From: Flavobacterium ammonificans
GTDB lineage: Bacteria; Bacteroidota; Bacteroidia; Flavobacteriales; Flavobacteriaceae
Length of the DNA stretch: 64,000 bases
Direction of reading: 5' to 3'
Assembly (NCBI RefSeq): GCF_020886115.1
Contig: NZ_AP025185.1
Location: forward strand, 1,984,001-2,048,000
The translations under genes and the position numbers were made by a program. The stretch's first letter is position 1, and every line of letters begins with the position of its first letter. This document shows positions 34,558 to 43,047 of the stretch, piece after piece. The notes under the pieces were generated by a model. The model saw nothing but the letters and a program-made list of their open reading frames with translations, searched no databases and was not told the origin of the DNA.

Positions 34558-36705
34558 CTAGTTTATTTCACCACCTTCTAATTGGTTCTTATAATAATTA
34601 TACGTCTCTAATTGAGCTCTAAAAATAGGTTTGTTGCCTCTTTGTCGGTATTTGTTATCTAAAAGATGTGAATGCAATCTAGCTTTTACATTACCCTGCC
34701 AACCTAAGTCAAAATTATCAATTAACTCTCTTTTAATATCTTCATCATAAATAGGACAAGTTACTTCTACACGTCCATCTAAATTACGAGTCATCATATC
34801 AGCTGAGGAAATAAACACCTCAGGATCCCCTGCATTACCAAATATATAAATACGAGAATGTTCTAAATAATTATCTACGATACTTATAGCTTCTATATTC
34901 TCGCTTAAGCCAGGTATTCCGGGAATTAAAGAGCAAATACCTCTAACTTCTAATTTAATATTTACACCTGCATTACTTGCTTCGTATAATTTATCAATCA
35001 TTTCAATGTCAGATAAACTGTTCATTTTCAACTTCATGTAAGTTGTATTACCTTCTTTTGCATGAGCAATCTCTCTGTTTATAAGCTTATTAAACTTATT
35101 TCTAGTGAAATGAGGTGAAGTAATAATATGCTGGTAATTGTAAATGCGATAGTTGATTTCAAAAAATTCAAAAACTTTAGATACATCTTTAAGTATTTTT
35201 TGATGTGCTGTAAATAAAGTAACATCGGTATATACTTTTGCGGTAGATTCATTAAAGTTTCCTGTCGAAATTATACCGTATCGGTGAATTTTAGATCCTT
35301 CCAATCTTTCGATAACACATATTTTACTGTGTACTTTTAATCCTTTTACACCAAAAATAAGTTCAATTCCCTCCATCTGCATTTGTTCAGAATAAAAAAT
35401 ATTACTGGCTTCGTCAAATCGCGCTTGCAATTCAATTTGGACAGTTACTTTTTTTCCATTTTTAGCAGCGTTAATTAATGAACTGATAATTTGAGAGTTT
35501 TTTGCTAATCGGTATAACGTAATTTTAATTGTAGTTACTGCAGGATCCAATGCTGCTTCTCTTAAAAACTTAATCACATACGAATACGATTGATAAGGAG
35601 CACTAACCATATAATCCTTAACCGCAATTTTCTTCATTATATTTTCATCCAAACTCAATCCTGGTATAGGTAAAGGCGGATTTGTTTTGTATAATAAATC
35701 AAACCTCCCAAGGTTTGGAAAATCCATATAATCCCTTCTGTTATGGTATTTACCACCAGGAATGATACTATCAGTAGCATCAATTTTCATATTCGTCAGG
35801 AAGAAATCAAGTGTGTCTTTATCAATATTCTGATCGTAAATAAAACGAACCGGCTCTCCAATCCTTCTGTCTTTTACACTTGATGCTATTTTTTCCAACA
35901 TACTTTTACTCAAGTCACTGTCAATATCCAACTGAGCATCTCTTGTAATTTTAATCATATGGGCATCAACGCTTTCATAATCAAAAATATCAAAGATTTT
36001 GTTTAAATTTAAACGGATAACATCATCAAGCATAATCACGAATTGTTTTTCACCTTCAGGAGGTAAAACCACAAAACGATTGATTGTTTTTGGAATTTCG
36101 ATTACTGCATAAAGGACTTCTTTCTTACTTTTTTTATTGGTTTCTTTAGCATTTCTTTTCAATAATGAACGAAAATTAAAAGAACGCTCTTCAATTTCTT
36201 TTGAAAATCCGTTAATTACTAATTTGACTGCCAAATAGCCCGAAGTATCCTTTAATACCGGAAAATGATCTAAATCATTTAAGATAATGGTAACTAACTC
36301 AGGACTTACTTTTTGTACAAAAAAATCTTTTAAGTACAATTCTTGATCTGGAGTTACATCATTTTCATCAATAGTAAATATATTTTCTTTCTCTAAGCGA
36401 GCTTCAATATCACTTAATATGGCTAAGCTTTCCGCTTGTTGATCAATTACGATTTCTGTTATATCATGCAATAACTGACTTGATGAAATTCCGTTAAAGT
36501 ATTTCTCACCAGAAATTCCATTTAAAGTTAACCTGCGAATTGCAGCAAAACGAACTCTAAAAAACTCATCTAAGTTATTGGAGAAAATTCCAAGAAAACG
36601 CATTCTGTCTAATAATGGAACCGTTACGTCACCCGCTTCTTGTAAAACACGGGCATTAAAGGCTAACCAACTTTTTTCTCTATCAATATATCTTTGTTGC
36701 AACAC
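34558..36705 (-). CDS. ppk: Polyphosphate kinase 1
   Basis: Reversibly polymerises the ATP gamma-phosphate into inorganic polyphosphate. The 715 residues show N-terminal domain QQRYIDREKSWLAFNARVLQ, the head domain and two phospholipase-D-like domains. The autophosphorylated histidine is in LKVHSKICVIERLEGSKI with STGNFNESTAKVYTD after it, and the second PLD segment is IYIFGNAGDPEVFISSADMM. It sits between sixA (4 bp upstream) and ppx, so synthesis and degradation of polyphosphate are transcribed together. Confidence 0.95.
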   Translation of the reverse strand: MLQQRYIDREKSWLAFNARVLQEAGDVTVPLLDRMRFLGIFSNNLDEFFRVRFAAIRRLTLNGISGEKYFNGISSSQLLHDITEIVIDQQAESLAILSDIEARLEKENIFTIDENDVTPDQELYLKDFFVQKVSPELVTIILNDLDHFPVLKDTSGYLAVKLVINGFSKEIEERSFNFRSLLKRNAKETNKKSKKEVLYAVIEIPKTINRFVVLPPEGEKQFVIMLDDVIRLNLNKIFDIFDYESVDAHMIKITRDAQLDIDSDLSKSMLEKIASSVKDRRIGEPVRFIYDQNIDKDTLDFFLTNMKIDATDSIIPGGKYHNRRDYMDFPNLGRFDLLYKTNPPLPIPGLSLDENIMKKIAVKDYMVSAPYQSYSYVIKFLREAALDPAVTTIKITLYRLAKNSQIISSLINAAKNGKKVTVQIELQARFDEASNIFYSEQMQMEGIELIFGVKGLKVHSKICVIERLEGSKIHRYGIISTGNFNESTAKVYTDVTLFTAHQKILKDVSKVFEFFEINYRIYNYQHIITSPHFTRNKFNKLINREIAHAKEGNTTYMKLKMNSLSDIEMIDKLYEASNAGVNIKLEVRGICSLIPGIPGLSENIEAISIVDNYLEHSRIYIFGNAGDPEVFISSADMMTRNLDGRVEVTCPIYDEDIKRELIDNFDLGWQGNVKARLHSHLLDNKYRQRGNKPIFRAQLETYNYYKNQLEGGEIN

Positions 36706-36709
36706 TTAA

Positions 36710-37195
36710 TTATTTTAAATCTTTTGGAAAAATAGTTTTTAAGATCCTACCATTTTTAATGTTACTCCATTGATCATCGTCGAATTGAATTGAAACAAAA
36801 CCGGAGGTTGGAACATTAGGCAGGATGCAATCTCCAAATTTATTAACAAAATTTGTAATAGCCTCATTATGGCCGAAAAGAATAACAGTTTCATAAAGAT
36901 TATTACACGATTTAATCACTTTTTCGAGTTGAAATTCATCAAAAGTGTATAAATCCTCTTTGTAAATTATATTCTCTATGGGGAATGAAATGTTTTGTGC
37001 AAAAATTAAGGCAGTATCAGCGGCCCTTTTTGCAATACTACTCCAAAGTAAAAAAGTTTTGGGAATGTAATTAGAAATAGTAGAAGAAACTAGATGCGCA
37101 TCTACAATTCCTCGATGTAAAAGTGGGCGGTCAACATCTTGAAGCGGCGCTTCCCAACTTGATTTTGCGTGTCGAACTAAGATTAAATTTTTCAT
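36710..37195 (-). CDS. SixA-type histidine phosphatase
   Basis: A 161-residue phosphohistidine phosphatase of the histidine phosphatase superfamily. The N-terminal catalytic motif LILVRHAKSSWEAP (R-H-A) and the second active His in VILFGHNEAITNFV are present. SixA-like enzymes act on phosphohistidine proteins. Being the first gene of the polyphosphate operon (4 bp before ppk), it could act on phospho-His PPK or on a polyphosphate-related substrate, an inference only. Confidence 0.85.
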   Translation of the reverse strand: MKNLILVRHAKSSWEAPLQDVDRPLLHRGIVDAHLVSSTISNYIPKTFLLWSSIAKRAADTALIFAQNISFPIENIIYKEDLYTFDEFQLEKVIKSCNNLYETVILFGHNEAITNFVNKFGDCILPNVPTSGFVSIQFDDDQWSNIKNGRILKTIFPKDLK

Positions 37196-37362
37196 AATAT
37201 TATGGGGGATTATTAGTTAAAAATTAATGTACACATCAACAACATCTTCAACCCCTAATTTACGAAAGAATAAAATACAAATTACAAATGGATGAAAAAT
37301 TTCTTTTCAATAACTCTTTGAACCAAATCGGAAATCTAAATAAAATAGCAAATTATTCAATA

Positions 37363-38007
37363 TCAAGGTGACAAACGGTCAATTTTCCATGAAAAATCAG
37401 ACTGCGCTTGATAACGAATTCGATCGTGAAGTCGGTTAGGTCTTCCCTGCCAAAACTCCACTTCGAGAGGTGTAACTAAAAATCCTCCCCAGTGTTCGGG
37501 TCTTGGAATAACCATACCTTCAAAATTGGATTCTAATTGTTTTAAGTTTTCTTCTAAGTATTCTCTTGATGGAACCACTTCTGACTGATTAGAAACTATT
37601 GCTCCTAATTTACTTCCGTCTGGCCTTGAAGCAAAATAATTGTCAGAAATCGCTTCGGCAGTTTTTTGAGCAATACCTTTAATAATCACTTGACGTTCCA
37701 TACTATGCCAAAAGAATGACAAACAAACATTAGGATTCGCAGTGATTGCCTTTCCTTTTTCGGAATTATAATTGGTATAAAAAATAAATCCTTCTTCGTT
37801 AAACTTCTTAAGTAAAACCACTCTTGATTTTGGAAATCCATCCAAACCAATAGTTGCAACCGTCATGGCGTTGACTTCTTCGCTACCGCCAAAATCTTCT
37901 ACTTCATGAAACCATCTATTGAACAAGTTAATAGGGTCTTCAGGAATTGAAGTTTCTAATAATTCACTTTTATCGTAGGTTTTTCTGTAATCGCTTAAAT
38001 CTTTCAT
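37363..38007 (-). CDS. pdxH: Pyridoxamine 5'-phosphate oxidase
   Basis: FMN-dependent oxidation of pyridoxamine/pyridoxine 5'-phosphate to PLP. The 214-residue protein has FMN-binding segments VNAMTVATIGLDGFPKSRVV and FIFYTNYNSEKGKAI, the conserved SRPDGSKLGAIVSNQSEVV, and the C-terminal FWQGRPNRLHDR followed by the terminal LSP. Start ATG at 38007 (MKDLSDYRKTY); the in-frame ATG at 38031 would add 8 residues overlapping the rnz stop. It is the last gene of the pyrR operon, 13 bp after rnz. Confidence 0.95.
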   Translation of the reverse strand: MKDLSDYRKTYDKSELLETSIPEDPINLFNRWFHEVEDFGGSEEVNAMTVATIGLDGFPKSRVVLLKKFNEEGFIFYTNYNSEKGKAITANPNVCLSFFWHSMERQVIIKGIAQKTAEAISDNYFASRPDGSKLGAIVSNQSEVVPSREYLEENLKQLESNFEGMVIPRPEHWGGFLVTPLEVEFWQGRPNRLHDRIRYQAQSDFSWKIDRLSP

Positions 38008-38020
38008 GACTAGTTTTGTT

Positions 38021-38926
38021 TTACAATTCAAATGTTTTTCCGTCTTCTGCTAATGCTACTTCTGAAAAAATAGTTGCTGCTTCTTCCTTAAACAAGCTTA
38101 TGCTTTCGTAACGGGTTGAATAATGCCCTAAAATTAATTGTTTTACATTGGCTTTCAAAGCAATTCGAGCCGCTTCTTTTGCAGTAGAATGCAAAGTCTT
38201 TTGAGCTAAACCTTCTTCTGATTCCAAAAAAGTAGATTCGTGATACAAAACATCTACATTTTCGATAATTGGAAGAATAGCTTCATGATACACGGTGTCT
38301 GAGCAAAAAGCATAACTTTTAGGCTCGATTGGGTCAAAAGTCAATTCTGAATTGGGTATAGTTCTACCGTCTTCTAGAGCAATGTCTTTCCCGTTTTTAA
38401 TTTTTTGATAATAACAGCTCTCTATTTCATAATTCAGCACCGCATCCATATTCAACTTGCGTTCACCTACTTTTTCTTGGAATAAAAAACCATTAGTATA
38501 CACACGATGTTTTAAAGGTATGGTTGTAACCATCACTTTTTCATCTTCAAAAATAGTCTCACTTTCCTCCGATTCCAATTCATGAAAATACAAACCGTAA
38601 TTCGTCCACGAATTAGACAATCGCAATTGCAACAGAATAATTTCTTTGATTCCTTTTGGACCATAAATATGTAAATCCGTTGTTCTTCCTAACAAACTAA
38701 AAGTAGAAATCAGTCCTATCAAACCAAAAAAATGGTCGCCATGCAAATGGGAAATAAAAACTTGATTGATTTTAGAAAACTTAATCTTGTTCTTTCTAAG
38801 CTGCACCTGAGTACCTTCTCCGCAATCAATTAAAAACATTCTGTTCTTAATCTCTAATAACTGAGAAGTTGGATTCGTAATCGTTCGAGGTGTAGCGGCA
38901 TAGCAGCCTAAAATGGTTAGTTTCAT
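38021..38926 (-). CDS. rnz: Ribonuclease Z
   Basis: Metallo-beta-lactamase-fold endonuclease that removes tRNA 3' trailers. 301 residues with the zinc motif FISHLHGDHFFGLIGL (H-x-H-x-D-H), LTILGCYAATPRT at the N-terminus (GxxAxxPT-like start), AFCSDTVYHEAI as the second-zinc Asp and LILGHYSTRY as the final His motif. It is of the short bacterial type. It stands in the middle of the pyrR-pyrB-small-small-rnz-pdxH gene string, 22 bp after the 67-residue membrane protein gene. Confidence 0.96.
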   Translation of the reverse strand: MKLTILGCYAATPRTITNPTSQLLEIKNRMFLIDCGEGTQVQLRKNKIKFSKINQVFISHLHGDHFFGLIGLISTFSLLGRTTDLHIYGPKGIKEIILLQLRLSNSWTNYGLYFHELESEESETIFEDEKVMVTTIPLKHRVYTNGFLFQEKVGERKLNMDAVLNYEIESCYYQKIKNGKDIALEDGRTIPNSELTFDPIEPKSYAFCSDTVYHEAILPIIENVDVLYHESTFLESEEGLAQKTLHSTAKEAARIALKANVKQLILGHYSTRYESISLFKEEAATIFSEVALAEDGKTFEL

Positions 38927-38948
38927 GTATTTAATTTCTTATCCGAAA

Positions 38949-39152
38949 TTAATCTTCTTTTGAATTGGATTTAGCACCTAATCTATTGATTTTAATTGCA
39001 AAAAAGCCAACACACACAGCATAGATAATTAGGCTTATAAAATCAAAATTTCCCGTTTTAATACCGTGAATTATATCTCTTGCAAAAAGAAATGTGAGCA
39101 AAAATAGCGCTATTGTGTAGAGATATATTATGGTTTTGATGTTTACTTTCAT
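38949..39152 (-). CDS. Small two-helix membrane protein
   Basis: A 67-residue protein with two hydrophobic segments (residues about 8-25 and 38-55) separated by IIHGIKTGNFDF, ending KINRLGAKSNSKED. I do not recognise a family. It starts 2 bp after the STAS-like gene, suggesting translational coupling within the pyrR-rnz operon. Confidence 0.65.
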   Translation of the reverse strand: MKVNIKTIIYLYTIALFLLTFLFARDIIHGIKTGNFDFISLIIYAVCVGFFAIKINRLGAKSNSKED

Positions 39153-39154
39153 AC

Positions 39155-39487
39155 TTAGAAACCTAAATCACGTTCAATTTCTTCCATCTCAATAATATCA
39201 TGTGCTTCTAAATTAGAAGGCACTACAGATAATTGAGCAGGAACAGCATTAAAATCGATCCCTTCTGCCACTACCACAAATGATTTTTTTAGTTTTTTAT
39301 GTTGTTTAGCCAAAGGTAGCAACAATTTTAAATCTGCAAGAGTAACTGATGGATTATGAGATAAATCGATGATTACATTATGGGTATCAAATGCTGTTTT
39401 AGATTGTGACACTTTATCTAAAAATGAAGCGAAATCTCCTTGGGTATCTTGTATTGTTATGGTATGTCCTTTTTGATCTACTTTCAT
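39155..39487 (-). CDS. Conserved hypothetical protein, STAS-like fold
   Basis: A 110-residue cytosolic protein. The order VIIDLSHNPSVTLADLKLLLPLAKQHKKLKKSFVVVAEG resembles a STAS/anti-anti-sigma fold (strand, switch-region serine, helix), but the usual phospho-accepting context is weak. It ends AHDIIEMEEIERDLGF. It lies between pyrB and a small membrane protein gene and immediately before rnz. Similar proteins are sometimes labelled ribonuclease Z in databases, but it contains no metallo-beta-lactamase motif, so that name comes from its neighbour. Confidence 0.7.
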   Translation of the reverse strand: MKVDQKGHTITIQDTQGDFASFLDKVSQSKTAFDTHNVIIDLSHNPSVTLADLKLLLPLAKQHKKLKKSFVVVAEGIDFNAVPAQLSVVPSNLEAHDIIEMEEIERDLGF

Positions 39488-39550
39488 AAATGGGGAATTA
39501 AAACTAAAACAGTTTATTAAAATATAATTGCCAAGTTTATTTCAAATAAA

Positions 39551-40477
39551 CTATTGAATTTTTGAAGCCAAAAGATAGATAACCGCCATTCGTATCGCTA
39601 CACCGTTCTCTACTTGGTCTAAAATAACCGATTGTTGAGAATCGGCAACATCGCTCGTAATTTCGACACCACGATTAATTGGTCCGGGATGCATAATTAC
39701 AATTTCTTTATTTAAGGAATCTAATAGATTTTTATCTACCCCATATTGTTGTGCATATTCTCTTGTTGAAGGAAAGTAATTAACGTCCATACGTTCATTT
39801 TGCACTCGTAACATATTAGCTACATCACACCATTCTAATGCCTTACGTAAGTTTGACTCAACTGTTACTCCAAGTGATTCAATGTATTTAGGAATCAAAG
39901 TTTTAGGCCCGCAAACCTTTACTTCGGCACCTTGCATTTGCAGGGCGTAGATATTAGACAAGGCAACACGAGAGTGTAAAATATCCCCCACAATGACCAC
40001 TTTTTTACCCGCTACATTACCTAATTTTTCGCGGATGGAATAACTATCTAACAAAGCTTGTGTTGGATGTTCGTGTGCTCCATCTCCTGCATTAACTATA
40101 CTTGCTTTTACGTTTTTAGATAAGAAATAAGCCGCACCTGGATTAGCATGACGCATTACTACCATATCCACTTTCATTGAAAGGATGTTATTTACAGTAT
40201 CGATCAATGTTTCCCCTTTCTTAACTGAAGACTGTGCTGCAGAAAAACTAATCACATCGGCCGACAATCGTTTTTGGGCTAATTCAAAGGAAAGTTTGGT
40301 TCGGGTACTGTTTTCAAAAAAGATATTGGCAATGGTAATGTCTCGTAAAGAAGGAACTTTTTTAATCGGTCGATTGATAACTTCCTTAAAATGATCAGCA
40401 GTTTCAAATATTAAGTCAATATCATTTTTGTTAATGTATTTAATTCCTAATAAATGATTTACGCTTAATTCTTTCAT
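39551..40477 (-). CDS. pyrB: Aspartate carbamoyltransferase catalytic subunit
   Basis: Joins carbamoyl phosphate and aspartate in pyrimidine synthesis. 308 residues, the standard catalytic-chain length. The carbamoyl-phosphate loop is FFENSTRTKLSFE (S-T-R-T), with QSSVKKGETLIDT supplying the 80s-loop lysines, GDGAHEHPTQALLD, and the aspartate-binding LRVQNERM. No pyrI regulatory chain is nearby, so it is probably a class C-like, pyrR-controlled or unregulated trimer. It is 41 bp downstream of pyrR. Confidence 0.96.
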   Translation of the reverse strand: MKELSVNHLLGIKYINKNDIDLIFETADHFKEVINRPIKKVPSLRDITIANIFFENSTRTKLSFELAQKRLSADVISFSAAQSSVKKGETLIDTVNNILSMKVDMVVMRHANPGAAYFLSKNVKASIVNAGDGAHEHPTQALLDSYSIREKLGNVAGKKVVIVGDILHSRVALSNIYALQMQGAEVKVCGPKTLIPKYIESLGVTVESNLRKALEWCDVANMLRVQNERMDVNYFPSTREYAQQYGVDKNLLDSLNKEIVIMHPGPINRGVEITSDVADSQQSVILDQVENGVAIRMAVIYLLASKIQ

Positions 40478-40518
40478 TTTTCTTTACAATTATAATTTTA
40501 TAAGGATTGACTTTCTAT

Positions 40519-41058
40519 TTAATTGGTTATTAAATATACGCCGTCTTCTCCATCATTTTCTTTCCAACACACCTTTACTTTTTCGTTATTGATGGCATCT
40601 ACCTGTCTTCCTCGGTAATCGGGCTGAATGGGTAAATTACGACTAAAACGTCTATCAATCAATACCAATAATTCAATCTCAGAAGGTCTTCCAAAGGACT
40701 GAATAGCTGTTAAAGCTGAACGAATACTTCGCCCTGTAAACAAGACGTCGTCAATAAAAATGACTTTTTTGTTTTCTACAATAAAATTGATGTTGGTTTT
40801 ATTCGCTTCTAAAGGTTTTTCAGTTCTTCTAAAATCATCTCTGAAAAAAGTAATGTCCAAATAACCCAAAGTAATATCTAAAGTTTGGTATTCTGTTTCT
40901 AAAATTTCTTTTAAACGCTCTGCTAAAAAAACCCCTCTAGGTTGTATTCCAACTAAAATTGTATCCGAGAAATCTAAGTGTTTTTCAACCAATTGACAAG
41001 CCAAACGATGTAGTATGATAGTAACTTCTTTTGCAGTAAGTAATACTTTTTGACTCAT
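40519..41058 (-). CDS. pyrR: PyrR bifunctional regulator / uracil phosphoribosyltransferase
   Basis: PyrR-family protein of 179 residues. The PRPP loop is VIFIDDVLFTGRSIRSAL and the N-terminal loop is VGIQPRGVFLAERL. In Gram-positive bacteria PyrR binds pyr mRNA leaders to cause attenuation, with weak UPRT activity. Here it heads the pyrB operon, but its short leader (about 20 bases from the TATATTTG box at 41082-41089) has no room for an attenuator, so any RNA target is elsewhere or its role is enzymatic. A terminator at 41127-41157 separates it from the ABC-F gene. Confidence 0.95.
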   Translation of the reverse strand: MSQKVLLTAKEVTIILHRLACQLVEKHLDFSDTILVGIQPRGVFLAERLKEILETEYQTLDITLGYLDITFFRDDFRRTEKPLEANKTNINFIVENKKVIFIDDVLFTGRSIRSALTAIQSFGRPSEIELLVLIDRRFSRNLPIQPDYRGRQVDAINNEKVKVCWKENDGEDGVYLITN

Positions 41059-41081
41059 GGTAAAGTGTTATGTTTGGTTTG

Positions 41082-41089
41082 CAAATATA
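41082..41089 (-). promoter_or_regulatory. Promoter -7 box of the pyrR operon
   Basis: TATATTTG on the minus strand, 24 bp before the pyrR ATG. No good -33 TTG is seen. Confidence 0.5.
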
Positions 41090-41126
41090 CAAATTCTGTT
41101 TAATGATTGATAATTAAAAATTACAG

Positions 41127-41157
41127 AAAAAAAGCCTTGAAAAATCAAGGCTTTTTA
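41127..41157 (-). terminator. Intrinsic terminator of the ABC-F gene
   Basis: On the minus strand AAGCCTTGA and TCAAGGCTT pair around a TTTT loop and are followed by a T-run. It lies 12 bp after the ABC-F stop and before the pyrR promoter. Confidence 0.88.
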
Positions 41158-41168
41158 AATAGTAAAAA

Positions 41169-42785
41169 TTAAGAATACATTTTAGTTCTTAATTCTTGAA
41201 CTTTTTCATCGTCTAAATAATCGTCAAAAGTCATGTAACGGTCTATGGCTCCATTTGGAGTTAACTCCACTACTCTATTACCCACTGTTTGTGCAAATTC
41301 GTGGTCATGAGTTGTGAATATAACCGATCCTTTAAAGTTTTTTAACGAATTATTAAATGCTGTAATCGACTCCAAGTCCAAGTGATTCGTAGGCTCATCC
41401 AACATTAAAATATTCGCGCGTTCCATCATCATACGAGACAACATACAACGTACTTTTTCTCCTCCTGATAATACGCGACTAGTTTTTAAAGCTTCTTCTC
41501 CAGAGAAAATCATTTTCCCCAAGAAACCTCTAATAAACACTTCGTCTCTTTCTTCTTCAGTTTTTGCCCATTGGCGTAACCAATCTACTAAAGTCAAGTC
41601 GTTCTCAAAATACGAATGATTCTCAGCTGGCAAATACGCTTGGTTAGTTGTAATTCCCCAATCAAATGTTCCTGAATCAGCGTTCTGATTGCCATTCAAA
41701 ATTTCGTAAAATGCAGTCGTAGCACGTGAATCTTTTGAGAAAAGAACAATTTTATCGCCTTTCGCCATATTCAAGTCCACTCCTTTGAACAAGGTTTCTC
41801 CATCTATAGAAGCACTCAAATTTTCAACATTCAGAATTTGGTCACCCGCTTCTCTATCTTGGTCAAAAATAATCGCTGGATAACGACGGCTTGAGGGTTT
41901 AATCTCAGAAATATTCAATTTAGAAATCATCTTTTTACGAGATGTAGCTTGTTTAGATTTAGCCACATTCGCAGAAAAACGACGAATAAATTCTTCCAAT
42001 TCTTGTTTCTTTTCTTCCGCTTTTTTGTTTTGTTGTGCACGTTGTTTAGCCGCTAACTGACTTGATTCGTACCAAAAAGTATAGTTTCCTGAATAATGGT
42101 TAATTTTTCCAAAATCTATATCTGAAATATGCGTACAAACCGCATCTAAAAAGTGACGGTCATGCGATACAACAATTACTGTATTGTCATAATTTGCCAA
42201 GAAATTTTCTAACCAAGCAATGGTTTCAAAATCCAAATCATTGGTAGGCTCATCCATAATCAACACGTCAGGATTTCCAAAAAGGGCTTGTGCCAAAAGG
42301 ACTCGTACCTTGATTTTTCCTTCTAAATCACCCATCATAGTATAATGATTGTCTTCAGAAATACCAAGATTAGATAACATCGACGCAGCATCCGAATCAG
42401 CATTCCAACCGTTCATCTCCTCAAATTGCACTTGCAACTCTCCTATTCTATCGGCATTAGAATCATTATAATCCAAGTACAATTCATCCATTTCTTTTTT
42501 AACGGCATACAACACTTTGTTTCCCATCATTACCGTTTCCAAAACAGTAAATTCGTCGAACATATTGTGGTTTTGGTTTAAAACCGACATACGTTTTCCT
42601 GGTTCCAAGTGAATATGACCTGAAGTAGGATCCATCTCACCCGAAATAATTTTTAAAAAAGTAGATTTTCCAGCACCATTGGCACCAATAACACCATAAA
42701 TATTACCTTGAGTAAAAGTGGTATTGACCTCGTCGAATAAAATTCGTTTGCCAAACTGAACTGATAAATTATTAATTGATAACAT
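41169..42785 (-). CDS. ABC-F family ribosome-associated ATPase (YbiT-like)
   Basis: A soluble tandem-ATPase protein, 538 residues, acting on ribosomes. The first ATPase has Walker A GVIGANGAGKSTFLKI and Walker B DVLIMDEPTNDLDFETIAW. The inter-domain P-site tether (about residues 240-310) is Lys/Glu rich (KKAEEKKQELEEFIRRFSANV). The second ATPase has a degenerate Walker A region (KIVLFSKDSRATTAF), a signature LSGGEKVRCMLS and Walker B NILMLDEPTNHLD. The lack of membrane segments excludes a transporter. The altered second P-loop is typical of YbiT-like members. No antibiotic-resistance arm is evident. Confidence 0.9.
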   Translation of the reverse strand: MLSINNLSVQFGKRILFDEVNTTFTQGNIYGVIGANGAGKSTFLKIISGEMDPTSGHIHLEPGKRMSVLNQNHNMFDEFTVLETVMMGNKVLYAVKKEMDELYLDYNDSNADRIGELQVQFEEMNGWNADSDAASMLSNLGISEDNHYTMMGDLEGKIKVRVLLAQALFGNPDVLIMDEPTNDLDFETIAWLENFLANYDNTVIVVSHDRHFLDAVCTHISDIDFGKINHYSGNYTFWYESSQLAAKQRAQQNKKAEEKKQELEEFIRRFSANVAKSKQATSRKKMISKLNISEIKPSSRRYPAIIFDQDREAGDQILNVENLSASIDGETLFKGVDLNMAKGDKIVLFSKDSRATTAFYEILNGNQNADSGTFDWGITTNQAYLPAENHSYFENDLTLVDWLRQWAKTEEERDEVFIRGFLGKMIFSGEEALKTSRVLSGGEKVRCMLSRMMMERANILMLDEPTNHLDLESITAFNNSLKNFKGSVIFTTHDHEFAQTVGNRVVELTPNGAIDRYMTFDDYLDDEKVQELRTKMYS

Positions 42786-43047
42786 GTCGTATATTTTTTT
42801 GCAAAAATAGCAAAAAACTAAATAGCTTTATTTTAAAATTAAATTACACAAGGATTTCATTTATATACTGAAACGAAATAACATCTTGAACATATCATTA
42901 GAAAAAAATCAATGATTTACATCAAAAACTATTTATTCTATAATTTTGAAAAGATTTATTATGAATTATTTTTTTTTGATTTTAGTATCAAATACTTTTA
43001 CATTTTAAGCAATTAATTATCACAAACTAAAAAAACCAAAAACTAAA

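Noticed and set aside
41059-41168. Possible PyrR-responsive attenuator before pyrR
   Set aside because: The hairpin at 41127-41157 is upstream of the pyrR promoter and belongs to the ABC-F gene; the leader after the promoter is too short.
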